64,000 nt of DNA from Cladopsammia gracilis (taxonomy: Eukaryota; Cnidaria; Anthozoa; Scleractinia; Dendrophylliidae). The stretch lies in NCBI GenBank assembly GCA_022457155.1, contig JAJGOT010000113.1, positions 1,651,001 to 1,715,000 on the forward strand. The letters run 5' to 3'. The notes under the pieces were generated by a model. The model searched no databases and had not been told where the DNA came from. It was given only the letters and a program-made list of their open reading frames with translations. The position numbers and the translations under genes were made by a program. This document shows, piece after piece, positions 1 to 10,245 of the stretch. Within the stretch, counting starts at the first letter, position 1; each line of letters begins with the position of its first letter.

Positions 1-605
1 TGATTTAGAAAGTCTTTTCTATTGTCAAATATCCCAACAGAAAATAGACAATGAATAACTGAAAATGCATTGTGCAAAATGACCCAACAACACATTTTCA
101 TCGTCAATTAGCTAGCAAGGCGGAAAAAGTCTTTCACTTTCATTTCACTAACATCAAAATTATTTACATTCACACTCGTGATTCTTTGTTACTCATGACT
201 TTTATTAACTTGCACTAACACGAATTTTCAAACTTTCTCTCAATCTTCTCTATCCTGCCAAGAACCATATCCAGTTGACTACTGCGCCTCGCATTTTCTA
301 CATAATGTCTGATTCTACAACGCCATCTTTACCATATTCACTATCAAGATTCTTCTTTTTTTTAACCTCACGTTCTAACGCATTAACGAGATGGCTTTAA
401 GAACCCTTTGATTGATCACTCTGTTGCGAGATCCGGAACGATAAAAATAAACACGTATTTGGCATTCAAATTTTTTTAAATAATTTTCAAACTTGTCGTC
501 AGTATTTTTTAAATATATTGGATTTATACGATTTGCGAATTCTACAAGACAGAACATGCTTTAAAATGTCATGATTTTCCACAGAAAACGTGAATTGGGC
601 CGGGG
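1..605. other. Intergenic, no gene seen
   Basis: AT-rich sequence with homopolymer runs. A 60-codon open frame on the minus strand at 375-557 has no recognisable motif, and I see no supporting splice or start context. I do not call it a gene. Confidence 0.5.
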
Positions 606-998
606 TGTTAAAAGGCTTTTAATTTATGGAGTAGTTTGATTTGGATATTGGAATGCGAGACTTTCGCAGTGTGCGAGTTTTAATTTAATACCAGCTGAAG
701 GTGACAACGAAGCAAAATGGAAGCACTTCTCGCTACAAAATCACCCGCGTAATAAACTTTCCCGCGAACTACTATAAACTTCATGACTTTTTTGTTGCAT
801 GTAAGAGATGTTAAAAGGCTTTAATTTTATATAGAACAGTTTGTTTTGGATATTGGAATGCTACATTTTAGCAATGTGCGAGTTTTAATTTAATACCAGC
901 TGAAGGTGAAAACGCAGCAGAACGGAAGCGCTTTAAATTACAGTGAGATGTGCCTCGCTGGAAAATCACCCGCGTAGTTAATTTTCCCGCGAACTGCG
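606..998. repeat. Two tandem copies of a ~200-bp unit
   Basis: Positions 606-772 and 807-998 are diverged direct copies. Shared blocks, in order, are GTTAAAAGGCTTT, GGATATTGGAATGC, GTGCGAGTTTTAATTTAATA, CCAGCTGAAGGTGA, AAAATCACCCGCGTA and TTCCCGCGAACT. The second copy carries a short insertion near 930-945. No coding potential is evident. Confidence 0.75.
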
Positions 999-1202
999 GT
1001 TCAGTTAAATATTACTTGGCAAATCTATGGAAAGCTGAAAACCACATGCAATTGTGGTCTTCCTAGCTCAGCTACATTCCTCACATTTCATTACCTGTTA
1101 TCTTGAGGTTTTAATTCACAAATATTTGGAGTTTAAATTTTCCGTGCATCAGTTCGTTACTATTAAAAAATGACATAGTTCACTGAGTATCTTTGTACAG
1201 TA

Positions 1203-2330
1203 TTTTATAGCGGAGCACTTGCCGGGCCGAAAGCCTGGCTGCGCAGCACCATACTCATAGAACCTGTGTCCGTCATTTTTCATGGTCATGGCTAGCGGAA
1301 TGTTTCGCGGGCGCGCCTCCGTGACATGTGTCAGTCGCGCAAGTGTGGCGCGGCTACACAGTCGTCAGCTCTGTAAACATTAAAAAAGTTGGATCTTTCG
1401 CAGTGTTTAGCGGAGCAGTAAAGTCGTTACTTCTCTGCATTTTTTCGCGGTTTGCTACTCAAGACAGGGACACTAATTAAAGGATACCCAGAAGCCGCTT
1501 TAGTGGAAAAAGAAGAGCTTTCGGGGATAAAATCTTGCTTCGAGGAACCCTCATACGTTTTTATCAATGCAGGAGCAATGCGGGGGATGCCTTGTTTTTA
1601 TTACGGATTTCAGAACCGAAGAAGCGGAGTTTTAATGAATTTCCAAGCAGTCCAGTGACTTAAAGGTAAAATAAATCACATTTTTCGATGGGAATTTATG
1701 TTGATATCAATTTTTGATTGACTTTTCCTTTGTGTTTTGGAGACATGTTTATGAAACGTGCTCAAATTAAGTCGCGCTGTTATCTTGAATTTCATCGAGG
1801 ACAGCTTTGCCTTGATGCGCTGTAAATCGTACGTGTTTTACTTTTAAACATAAACTAATGAAGATTTAAATAAAATTTTTCGAAAGAAGATTGTGTTGTC
1901 CGTTTTTATGTGTTTGTTCATTCATTAGATAGAATGAAAAGCGATTTTATAAACAAAACAAGACTTTGATTTTATAGTACAGTTCTATCTTCACTCGCAT
2001 CGCCTTATGCAAATATGTTTGTGTATTTTTGCAATTTTGATTTCCAAATCAGTTTCTCTGGCAATTTTTGGCAAACAAAAACTGTATTTTATTCGGAAAG
2101 TAGTCGTACCTGTAATTCTAGACGGAGAAAAGTTGTTTTTGTGAACTTTTCTACGGTCTAAATGTACTGTGCAGACGGTCGGGTAATAAGCTTACTGTTT
2201 TTTGAGAATTGCTAAAATTGAAAAATAGCCCGGTCGTCAATCTTAATTCTTGTGCTTCCGACCTTACACCTTAGTTAAGTTTCACCTTAGTTAAGCTTGT
2301 TCATAGTGCTTCGCTGTTAGGCTCTGCCTA
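1203..2330 (+). repeat. Interspersed repeat, copy A (probable transposon 5' region)
   Basis: This 1.1-kb block reappears reverse-complemented at 33,413-34,503. Shared landmarks include the start GCGGAGCACTTGCC, GGTCATGGCTAGCGGAATGT, a CTTCGAGGAAC block, GCCTTATGCAAATATGTTTG and the end block CACCTTAGTTAAG. In this copy it runs directly into coding-like sequence with a SAM domain (from 2371), so it may be the leader of a protein-coding transposon. An open frame at 1452-1658 could be its first exon, followed by a possible donor AAAG/GTAAAA at about 1665. The superfamily is not identified. Confidence 0.7.
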
Positions 2331-2370
2331 TCTATATATATTTATTAAGAATACCGTACTTTTATTGTAG

Positions 2371-2624
2371 AAAATGAAATAGATGGAGATGCATTCCGCC
2401 TTCTGGACAGGAGTTTTTTAAAGGCCATGATACCAAAACAGGGCTTGTTGCTTAAGTTTGAGCAAAAATTAAAGCAAATCAGTGCGAGCACGTTGGACAC
2501 CGGACAACATAACGCCGATCTTGTCACCGATGATGTTGAGTCAGCCCATCCTGTTCCTACCGTTTCACATGACAGCAAACCGTCTCAAAAACCGCTAAAA
2601 GACGAAATTATTAAAGAACAATAA
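2371..2624 (+). pseudogene. SAM-domain fragment, probably transposon-derived
   Basis: A good acceptor (TTTATTGTAG, ending 2370) opens a frame that starts ENEIDGDAFRLL and continues LKAMIPKQGLLLKF. This is the second half of a sterile alpha motif: the EIDGDAFLxL core, then a helix with the IPxxGxRLKF signature. SAM domains mediate protein-protein interaction. The part upstream of the acceptor would have to come from another exon. Beyond the SAM helix the frame is low complexity (Ser, Asp, Lys) and stops at 2624. A different reading frame continues at about 2650-2800 with a charged tail ending NEKTLANG. The linked repeated 5' region and the decayed helicase downstream point to a mobile element rather than a host gene. 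Confidence 0.6.
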
Positions 2625-2726
2625 AACATTTTCGGTAGAGGCAAAGCAAGCGCGAAATTATTAACAGGCTGGCAGGAAGCGGTAAACGCAGCAGCCCTCA
2701 AGACAGCCGTGAAGTCGCCGAACCGT

Positions 2727-2867
2727 TAGACTACGAGCAGTCTCTCATTGCCAGCTTAGTCCGTCGAGCGAGAAACGAAAAAACATTAGCTAACGGATAA
2801 TGGCCTCGCGAAACTGGGGGCGAGGCAGGCGCGCGGGAAAAGAGAGACTACAGACTAAGCCCAGGCG
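2727..2867. repeat. Left arm of a ~140-bp inverted repeat
   Basis: The sequence from ACTACGAGCAGTCTCTC through GGGGGCGAGGCAGG to CAGACTAAGCCCAGGCG is found reverse-complemented at 4572-4714. The arms enclose about 1.7 kb that includes the helicase remnant and a pair of direct repeats. Confidence 0.85.
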
Positions 2868-2956
2868 TTTGAATTATTAGTTGCTCTCACAACTCAAAAA
2901 TCTGATTGGCTCTTGATCGGAGATCTTTCAACAAGCGGTAACGCCGCGGTGACGAG

Positions 2957-3480
2957 TTGTCAACACTCGAGATCAATGTCATGGCTGACAAGCTCCAGGA
3001 ATGTTTATCTCGATTTTCCAGGGTTCATTCGTTGAAACCAGAGCAGATCGAAGCGCTTGAAACTCTTATCGACGCGACGGATGCGATATCCTCGCTATTT
3101 TGCCAACTGTGTATGGAAAGAGCCTTATATATCAAATGTTTTGCCAAACAAAACTCTCTTCGAACCAGAAAGCGAGTGTTTTTGTGATTTCGCCGCTCAA
3201 CAGCATCGTGGTCGAACACGGCAAGTCGACGAATTAACTGAACTTGGCCATCCTGCCATCCATTTGAATGAGAACAACGCAGATTTCATGAAAGCCATCT
3301 CTGAAGGGAATTTTAGATTTATATTTTGTTGTGCTGAGGCCTGTTTATCGGAGGAATTTCAAAATTTGTTGAAATCAGAAAACACAGGGCCGGATATCCA
3401 AATGGTGGTTGCTGACGAATCTCACACGGTGTCATTGAAAATGGGGTTGGCAGGCCTGCACGACTCTTACCTCATGTTTT
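2957..3480 (+). pseudogene. RecQ-like DEAD/DEAH helicase remnant, frameshifted
   Basis: Reading across two frames gives LSRFSRVHSLKPEQIEAL (Q-motif-like start of a RecQ helicase), then in another frame LPTVYGKSLIYQMF, a Walker A (LPTGxGKS) with Gly replaced by Val. Next come VFVISPLNSIVVE (motif Ia, ISPL) and finally VVADESHTVSL, a DEAH-type Walker B with Ser in the third place. Functional RecQ proteins use these motifs for ATP-driven 3'-5' unwinding. At least one indel around 3070-3100 breaks the frame, and the sequence stops right after motif II where a 208-bp repeat (3438-3645) takes over. Motifs III-VI are absent. It is likely a relic of a helicase-bearing mobile element. Confidence 0.65.
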
Positions 3481-3645
3481 GAGTGCCATTTGCACCTGCC
3501 ATAGGTTTTGAACGGGTATTCAACATTTAGCCGTTTGTTAAGGAGGATTTTAGTTTAGAATGAGTTTTAAAACATTTCAAAAGCCGCGTGCAACAGTCTA
3601 GAGGTCAAGTCTGTCGGTTGTGGTTTCCCGTGGTGTTGCGCTTGT
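3438..3645 (+). repeat. Direct repeat, copy 1
   Basis: This block begins AATGGGGTTGGCAGGCCTG and ends near GTGGTTTCCCGTGGTGTTG. It recurs in the same orientation at 4111-4316, with AGCCGTTTGTTAAGGAGGAT and AAAGCCGCGTGCAAC conserved. It abuts the broken end of the helicase frame. Confidence 0.85.
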
Positions 3646-4110
3646 AGATTTTGACCTCATTTCAGCGTCCTTTTTTGCCTGGCGGTCGGTGTGTTGTTTT
3701 CGCCATTAATATTGGCATGTAGATTTTTATGTAGGAAAGGTTTGAATTTCTCTAACTTTTCTCTCTCAAATACCAGACATGACGGGATCTGAAATTATCT
3801 GTTGGCCGTGAATGTCTTTCCTGCTATAAATGTCACGCTGGGCCCAGCTATTTTAGTTTTGTCTTTGCAGGATTTTAATTTTCAGGATCCAAGCTTTATA
3901 GCAGAGAGAGTTGTAGCTTAATAAGCTATTCAACTTGTAGAGAGTCTAGTTAAAGTTTGTCTCAATCAATGCTGTGATTTTAGCTTCCATTTGCTACGCT
4001 TTATAGCTGCGTGGAGCTCGCTGATACTAAAAACTCCGTTGGCAATTTTGGCAGTATAGCGACTGCTTCGTTTACGCCACTATTTATTTATTTCACTATT
4101 TTTAAGTGTA

Positions 4111-4316
4111 AAATGGGGTTGGCAGGCCTGCAGGACTCTTTCCCCATGTTTTAAATACCATTTGCTCCTTCTATAGGTATTGAACGGGTATTCTATATTT
4201 AGCCGTTTGTTAAGGAGGATTTTAGTTTAGACTGAGTTTTAAAACCTTTCAAAAGCCGCGTGCAACGGACTGGAGGTCAAGCCTGTCGGTAGTGGTTTCC
4301 CGTGGTGTTGTGCTAG
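4111..4316 (+). repeat. Direct repeat, copy 2
   Basis: Second copy of the 208-bp block, about 670 bp from the first. The spacer (3646-4110) has no coding signal. The pair could be remnants of long terminal repeats of a very small element, or simply a tandem segmental duplication. I see no diagnostic TG...CA ends. Confidence 0.8.
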
Positions 4317-4571
4317 TGATAACTTTTGAATTTACATCTGCGGACACGGCAAAAATAGTGGCAAGAAGGTTTCTTTGCTGGTCTACCTCTTATGGCTTTT
4401 TTCGGAGTATCGTTCGAAGAACTCATCTCTTTCGCGGCATTTTACTCTCTTCGCGCTAAAAGGGATTTGGTTTCGGGTTAGATCTCCTGCATTGCGATGA
4501 CATGTAGATTGACAGGATGTCAAGAGAAGTAAATCTGATACCGAAAAATCACTCGACCGTGAACGTGCATT

Positions 4572-4714
4572 CGCCTGGGCTTAGTCTGTTGTCTCTCTTT
4601 TCCCGCGCACCTGCCTCGCCCCCAGTTTCGCGCGGCCATTATCCGTTCGCTAATGTTTTTTCGTTTCTTGCTCGACGGACTTAGCTGGGAAAGAGAGACT
4701 GCTCGTAGTCTACC
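4572..4714. repeat. Right arm of the ~140-bp inverted repeat
   Basis: Reverse complement of 2727-2867, from CGCCTGGGCTTAGTCTG through GCTCGTAGTCTAC. The arms keep the coding-like string for SLIASLVRRARNEKTLAN in opposite orientation. Confidence 0.85.
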
Positions 4715-4722
4715 GAACCGTA

Positions 4723-4994
4723 TGTATGACAGAGCAGCACTGAAAATAAATGCAGAGGCAGAAGAACGTAAAATCTTTGTATACCAAAAAAAAGGAACCA
4801 GATCAAAATTTGTGGAGTCCGAGAAGTCCGCCAAAAGGGAAAAGCAGTCAACTGATGATAGAACCAATCAGATCAGCTTTCTCTCTCTGGAACTTCAGTC
4901 GCTAACAGTGTATAATAAACAAAAGGAGGTTGCTCAGGCAAATCAACTAAACATTATGAAAGATGTGGAAAGTTGCACAAAGAGTTGCGTATGA
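4723..4994 (+). pseudogene. Charged coiled-coil-like open fragment
   Basis: The frame is open for about 90 codons after the inverted-repeat arm. It is rich in Lys, Glu, Ser and Gln (KINAEAEERKIFVYQKK, SEKSAKREKQS) and ends CTKSCV. Composition suggests a helical, charged segment such as occurs in transposon ORF1-like proteins. No start or domain is recognised, so this is a possible exon of the same mobile element as the SAM and helicase pieces. Confidence 0.3.
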
Positions 4995-5249
4995 TGTTAG
5001 TTGGGAGGCAAAAAGTTCAACACAAGCTCTCAGATCTTCAAAAAAGTAAGCAAAGCACTTAAATTACATGACACGTAAAAACACCTCGACCAGGGCCACA
5101 GCCACAGCCACAACTACAGCAACATCGACGGTTGCAACCAATGTGGAGATAAGGTCCTTTTCACGGGTCAAGACGGCTGCGACGACAGCGTAGAAGTTGT
5201 TTCGAAAAAGAGAAGGTTGGATTTGAGTAACACGAACATTGGGTATTTT

Positions 5250-5845
5250 GCTGTTGGAGGGGAAGTAGCACCGAATGATGAGAAGATTGGTGATGAAAAA
5301 GATGAAGTCTCTGCAGTAATAGCGGCCGCGCCATGCATGGTGGTTGGAGGTGATGTAGCGCCGGATGATAGAAGATTTGTGATGAAAAAGGTGAAGTCTC
5401 TGCAGTAATAGCGACCGCGCCATGCATGGTGGTTGGAGGTGATGTAGCGCCGGATGATAGAAGATTGGTGATGAAAAAGGTGGTCTCTGCAGTAATAGCG
5501 GCCACGCCATGCATGGTGGTTGGAGGTGAAGTAGCGCTGAATGATGAAAAGATTGGTGACGAAAAGGTGAAGTCTCTGCAGTCATAGCGGCCGTGTCATG
5601 CATGCCGGTTGGAGGTGAAGTAGCGCTGAATGATGAAAAGATTGGTGACGAAAAGGTGAAGTCTCTGCAGTCATAGCGGCCGTGCCATGCATGGTGGTTG
5701 GAGGTGAAGTAGCGCTGAATGATGAAAAGATTGGTGACGAAAAGGTGAAGTCACTTCGTTGTGTATGGTGGTTGGAGGAGAAGTAGCGCCAGGTGATGAG
5801 AAGATTGATGACGAGAAAGTTGAAATCTCTGCAGCAAAAGCAGTT
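5250..5845 (+). repeat. Minisatellite, ~89-bp unit, about 7 copies
   Basis: The anchor GGTTGGAGG recurs at about 5252, 5342, 5431, 5518, 5607, 5696 and 5770. Each unit also carries GTAGCGC, GATGA(A/G)AAGATTGGTGA, GTCTCTGCAGT and CCATGCATGG. The period is close to 89 bp, with a shortened last unit. Since 89 is not a multiple of three, one frame cannot run through all units. The first unit reads VGGEVAPNDEKIGDE, which suggests the array grew from an originally coding segment. Confidence 0.85.
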
Positions 5846-5941
5846 TCTAGCAAAAGAGGGTCACAATGTGGAGAAGACCGGCAGTATCACTAGCAAGGGT
5901 GTTGATAATCATTTTTTATAGATTCGCCCCCTTAGAAAGCA

Positions 5942-6139
5942 TCTGATCTGGGGAAGGAATCAGAGTTAGAGAAGCTCATCTATGTTCGTATAACACAGGA
6001 AAGAAGAAAACTGACTGACACAAAGCGTCAAAAGATTTCGGAAGAAGTACGTGAAAGTTTGTTTGAAGGACTAACCCTTGCCGAATATGTGTTGGCCAAA
6101 GAAGCAAAATGCCTTCTTAATAATAAATATTGCCTTGTA
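5942..6139 (+). pseudogene. Unidentified helical coding fragment
   Basis: The open frame begins SDLGKESELEKLIYVR and includes RRKLTDTKRQKISEEVRESLF and GLTLAEYVLAKEAKCLL before a stop. It is highly charged and helix-prone. It follows the minisatellite directly and is in line with the next fragment at 6342-6842, so both may belong to one decayed transposon protein. I do not recognise it. Confidence 0.3.
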
Positions 6140-6341
6140 TGAAGAGTAAAGTGGTTCCTTTGTCTTTCCTGTGGAACAGATTCTTTGATGGCGTGGCCTA
6201 TGATTGCGAAAAGGCACAACGAAGATTGTTACAGATGCTTCTAGCCGCGATAATCGTCGATAATAGAGTCTACGTAGTTGAAAAGGTTTACTTGCAAGTG
6301 GCTAACTACGAATCACTTTCAGTCATTCCCCTCAGGAGGTA

Positions 6342-6842
6342 AACTACACCTCTCGCGAAGATTTGAACTCCCTACTGAACTTTGCCGCACAAAGCGAACC
6401 TGAGAAAGAAATTCTAAAGCACACAATATGCAGCAGCTACGACCTATCGAAAAGAAAAGCAAGTAAACTGTATGGCCTAAGCGGACTGAAGCTGCGGTCA
6501 GAGAAAGTTATTGCTGATTCAAAGTTGGCGAAAGAAATCCAGGACAGGAGTAAAACATTAGCAAAAGAGGAAAAGAAGGCATACTTGGTTTCTTGTGGCT
6601 TGAATCCAAACGTTCTTCTGCCAAGTAGCTCCGAATCAGATGGTTTTGATTTTTCTGATGGCACAGAAGTCTCCTTGGAAAGTCCTGTTAGTGAGAGTGA
6701 CGGAGAAATGAACAGCAATGAATTTGAAGGGGTTCAAAAGGAAGGTCACTGGAGAGAAGACAATTACCCACGGGTAAGAAACTGTGAGAGAGATGCCAGA
6801 CTGGAGAAAGCTGCACTGTTCAACCGGCCGTTGCTGTGGTAA
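6342..6842 (+). pseudogene. Unidentified coding fragment with acidic tail
   Basis: A frame of about 165 codons starts before the first Met (VNYTSREDLNSLLNFAAQ) and continues CSSYDLSKRKASKLYGLSGL, then a Lys/Glu-rich helix and an acidic Ser/Asp/Glu stretch (SSSESDGFDFSDG). The string SSYDLSKRKASKLYG resembles short helix-turn-helix-like segments in cnidarian transposon proteins, but I cannot name it. It ends at a stop without a polyadenylation signal nearby. It is most likely part of the same mobile element as the fragments upstream. Confidence 0.35.
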
Positions 6843-7847
6843 ATGCTAATAATAGAGAAATCCTCTTTGAAAGTAATGAGAGCAACAGCAAAGTAGCTAG
6901 GAATGAAGACCATGACACGCCTGAAAGAAACTGTTGGAGGGATGCTAAACTTGATGGAGGCTTGAAGGATACACCAGCCATTGATGTAAATTTCGTTGTT
7001 GTTTTAGTCTTACACGAAACAACTTGAGTAAAATTCATGTTTTTGCATTCCAAGTTTTTTAAGCTGATTCAAAAAGTTCGCAATGCAAAAATTGCGAAGA
7101 AAATCGTCCGCGCACCCATGTTGCGCTAAAAGTCGTCGTTGCGAATCGTCCCGTGTAACATCACCTTTAGAGAGTTGAAGTATGAACCTAACACTAGAAA
7201 TATATCTCGTCAGAACTGAAACATGAGGATCGTTTTCATTAACTTAGAGCTTTCATTTGCTTTGTAGAACGAGGCATAACACAATAGGTTAATAATTATC
7301 AGTCCGTATTCTCCATACAAACTCTTATAGTAAGCTTGGCTTCCTGTGGTGGCAGCACTTCACTTCCAATATGGAACTACTAGTATAGTAATTATTTTTG
7401 GTTATGTGGATTCTTAATTTATTATGTACGTTTAAAGTTCGATTTTAGTAGTCACAGAGTTCTTTAAAGGAGTGTTTTAAAGAATAATTTATGCATAATT
7501 CTTGAAAATATCATAGTATGATTGCAGTGGTAGAGATTTTTTTTCAGTTGAAAGATTTGAGAATAATTTTGAAGTTGCATTTCGCCAATAAATAGTGCCT
7601 ATTCTTGGATGTTCTTGTTTATACCAGCGGTCACATGGGTGTCCACTGATTCAACTCGTTGGAAAATAGAGTCGTTATTATTATTAAAATCAATTTGTGA
7701 TTATTGATGTTGCGGTTAGTCAAATGTGTATAAATTTACACTTTCAGTTTCGGTATCTCCAAGAGTGACTAAATCGATATTTAAAAAAAATAGTAATTTT
7801 GCTATAAAAACGAGTGAGAAACAAACATTACCCTAGGAAAGTGTCGC
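6843..7847. other. Intergenic, no gene seen
   Basis: AT-rich sequence. Short open frames at 6820-7053 overlap on both strands and lack motifs. Nothing else is identified. Confidence 0.45.
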
Positions 7848-8540
7848 CTGTAGAGTGTGTGCGCTCACGTGACCCTTGAATTACCGTCCGCCATGTTGGA
7901 GGACCACTTTGATGGGTTTTCCCTGTGTTTACCTTCTAGAGAGCGGGCAGTGCGCGGGGCAGTGCGAGCGCTTTTGAAATCATAACTCGCGTTTCCTTTA
8001 ACGTTGTGATTTAAAATCGAAAACGTAGCTAATGTACAGTGCTTTTTGTCATTTGTGCTAATTTAAATCCCAAAAACCCTTTTCTTTCGATAATTAGGGC
8101 CGTATTTGTTTCGATCAATTCGATTTGCCAATTTGCCAGCCCGACTTTTTTAAACCTTGAAAACATTATCACAGAGTAGAAAATCAGTCACACTTATAAT
8201 AAAATTGGTCTTACGTCAACAATATGTCTCAAAAAATGGAATCATTTTCGTGGTCGCGACAAATCGCAGAATCAGTCTTGTAGCGCGTCTCTTTAGCTAG
8301 TTTGACGGTTCCTTGATTGCACGCTGCAGTTTGTCTACACGAAATTTTGTTTCGAAATCGTTTCTGTGGGGAAATTGTTCCCCGGGTGCTTACTATTTAG
8401 CCAAGAAAACCGGTATATTTGACAGCATCGGAGGCTCAAGTTAATCTGTTGTTTCAGTCAACATTTTGATTACGTCAGTCCTCCAACATGGCCGCCGGTA
8501 AGTTTGTGACGTCATCCACACACACACACACACACTCTAA
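7848..8540. mobile_element. ~690-bp TIR element (MITE-like)
   Basis: The left end carries TAGAGTGTGTGCGCTCACGTGA and, 30 bp further in, CGCCATGTTGGAGGAC. The right end carries the reverse complement: GTCCTCCAACATGGCCGCCG, then GTGACGTCATCC, a (CA)n run at 8517-8535 and CACTCTAA. The terminal inverted repeats are about 55 bp and imperfect. The interior has no long frame, so the element is non-autonomous. Confidence 0.6.
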
Positions 8541-8575
8541 GCTTTCACGTGAATGGTCACACAATAGCAATTAGG

Positions 8576-8748
8576 ATAGGTAATCATACGGTTTCGAGTT
8601 CAATTTGGGATTCATTTGCACTAGTGAGTTTTTCAAAAGCTCAAATTACACGGGTCGCTTCGGCGAGTGCACTTTGAGCTTTTTGAAAAACTCACAAGTG
8701 CAAATTAATCCCAAATTGAACGAGAAAACCGTATGATTACTTATTAAT
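8576..8748. repeat. Near-perfect foldback element, ~170 bp
   Basis: The left arm TAATCATACGGTTTCGAGTT, CAATTTGGGATT, TTTGCACTAGTGAGTTTTTC is mirrored on the right by GAAAAACTCACAAGTGCAAA, AATCCCAAATTG and AACCGTATGATTA. The loop, about 35 bp, contains GGTCGCTTCGGCGAGTG. The whole unit would fold into one hairpin. It is a typical foldback MITE, ending on TA. Confidence 0.85.
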
Positions 8749-9208
8749 AGTTATACATGAAAAAAAAATGCAATTTTTTTGCAAAACATTTTTGCATCAA
8801 TTTCTTTTTCATTTGTAATTTGCACTGGTGTTACACTTTTTTCCCTGGAGTTACACTTGAACTGCACTGCTCTTAGCCAATCAGAATTGAGTAAGTTTTT
8901 CATGTATATTATTATTTCAGTAACGATAGAACCACAAAACATGATTGTTTTCAATTCGGCTATCATACACACACGCATCGAGCAACAAACACATTTGGAG
9001 TGTTGTAGATTTTACCAAATCCAAAGTATAAAGAAACAACATTAACGCCAAAGAAAACCGGCAAAGATTTTCTCTTTTTATTATTACTAAAAGAATATTA
9101 ATGATGTGGTCTGTGTTTATTTTTGACAACAGCATCTCCTTCTGACACACCTCCAATTATACATGGGGCGTCTATGACCTGTCAAGAATAATAAAAAACA
9201 ACTCTCAA

Positions 9209-9461
9209 ATAGATGAATGCTTATTCTCACGATGGAGTCACTTTGAGATGTCGGATTGTGACGTTTCTACTGCTCTTACAGCTAGTCTTCATCAGGCTAT
9301 GAAGTCGATTGATTATGTGTCGCTTTATGTAGCGCGTTGATTGGCTCAGTGCTATTGGTGCTTATCAATCGACCTCGTCGCCTGTTGAAGACCAGCAGTA
9401 AAAGTAGTCAAAACGTCAACATCAACGTGACAAATGAATAAGCATTCATCTATCTTACAAA
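9209..9461. repeat. Foldback MITE, ~250 bp
   Basis: The ends are ATAGATGAATGCTTATTC and GAATAAGCATTCATCTAT. Inner paired blocks include GTCTTCATCAGG with CCTGTTGAAGAC, and GATTGATTATGTG with TATCAATCGAC. No open frame is present. Confidence 0.75.
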
Positions 9462-9543
9462 CCACGATGAACAATGACCACAATTTTAATAACAACTCTT
9501 GAATAATTCCGTTAACTTTAATCACAGTTTCTCGAATCTTTCA

Positions 9544-9893
9544 AGGGACACAGTGCCCACTGAAATAACAAAATTTCGCTTCCTTATTTCCATGTTATAT
9601 CATCCAAATGTCATCTAACGCACAACTTCATTGGATAAAAATATCCTATAGGGCAAAACAGAAGCACGACGAGTTTGGAGATTAAGTGCAGGATTGCAAG
9701 GATGGAAGTGGATGGATTAAAATTCATAAAATTTGATTTCGAGACAGGCGGTCCAGAAATAGAAATTTCCATTCTTGTCGAATTTTGACTTCACTTTTCC
9801 GATTTTTTTCTTCCTATTTCAAGATAATAAAGCAAGCTTGAAGCAAGCTCCTGGCCATAAACACCAAAACATGATACATCAGCCGGGACGCTC
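9544..9893 (-). mobile_element. GGGACACTGTCCC-family MITE, copy 1 (complete)
   Basis: The terminal inverted repeats start AGGGACACAGTGCCCACTGA at 9544 and CGTCCCGGCTGATGTA (minus) at 9893. Internal family landmarks on the minus strand are TTATGGCCAGGAGCTTGCTT, GACCGCCTGTC and CCACTTCCATCCTTGCAATC. Related copies lie at 19,959, 25,361, 27,008 and 44,936. At 350 bp and without an open frame, it is a non-autonomous DNA element. Confidence 0.8.
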
Positions 9894-10024
9894 GACAAAA
9901 AATCTCTGAAAAAGATGAAGCGTCCCTAAAGCAATAATAAGTAAATAAGTCGGGATTGTAAGTCATTTACTGGGATTATATGTGACATATTCTGCATACT
10001 GCGAGAATAAGTAATATATCAAGA

Positions 10025-10197
10025 GGAAGACCTTAAATAACAACGGCCTGGACCACCTCGGACTGTGTGGGGATTTTAGATTTTCTTTTTTACTCTTAAA
10101 AATTTACTGAGTATAAAATTCTAAGTGTCGACATTACGATATATAATTCTCAATAAGTGTCCGAGGTGGTCCAGACGGTTGTTATCAAAGGTCTTCC
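10025..10197. mobile_element. 173-bp TIR element with 9-bp target duplication
   Basis: The ends are GGAAGACCTTAAATAACAAC and GTTGTTATCAAAGGTCTTCC, extending to GGACCACCTCGGAC and GTCCGAGGTGGTCC. The element is flanked by ATATCAAGA at 10,016-10,024 and 10,198-10,206, a clean 9-bp target duplication. Its interior (GATTTTCTTTTTTAC, AATTCTAAGTGTCGACATTA) also occurs in the larger element at 61,103-61,410. A 9-bp duplication is characteristic of Mutator-like elements. Confidence 0.85.
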
Positions 10198-10245
10198 ATA
10201 TCAAGAACGTGTCATGCATATGCGCAGTAGAAGTTAACCCTTTAT

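Noticed and set aside
5064..5603. 179- and 117-codon minus-strand frames with repeated HLQPPCMA
   Set aside because: They read the 89-bp minisatellite backwards; no start context, domain or splice site.
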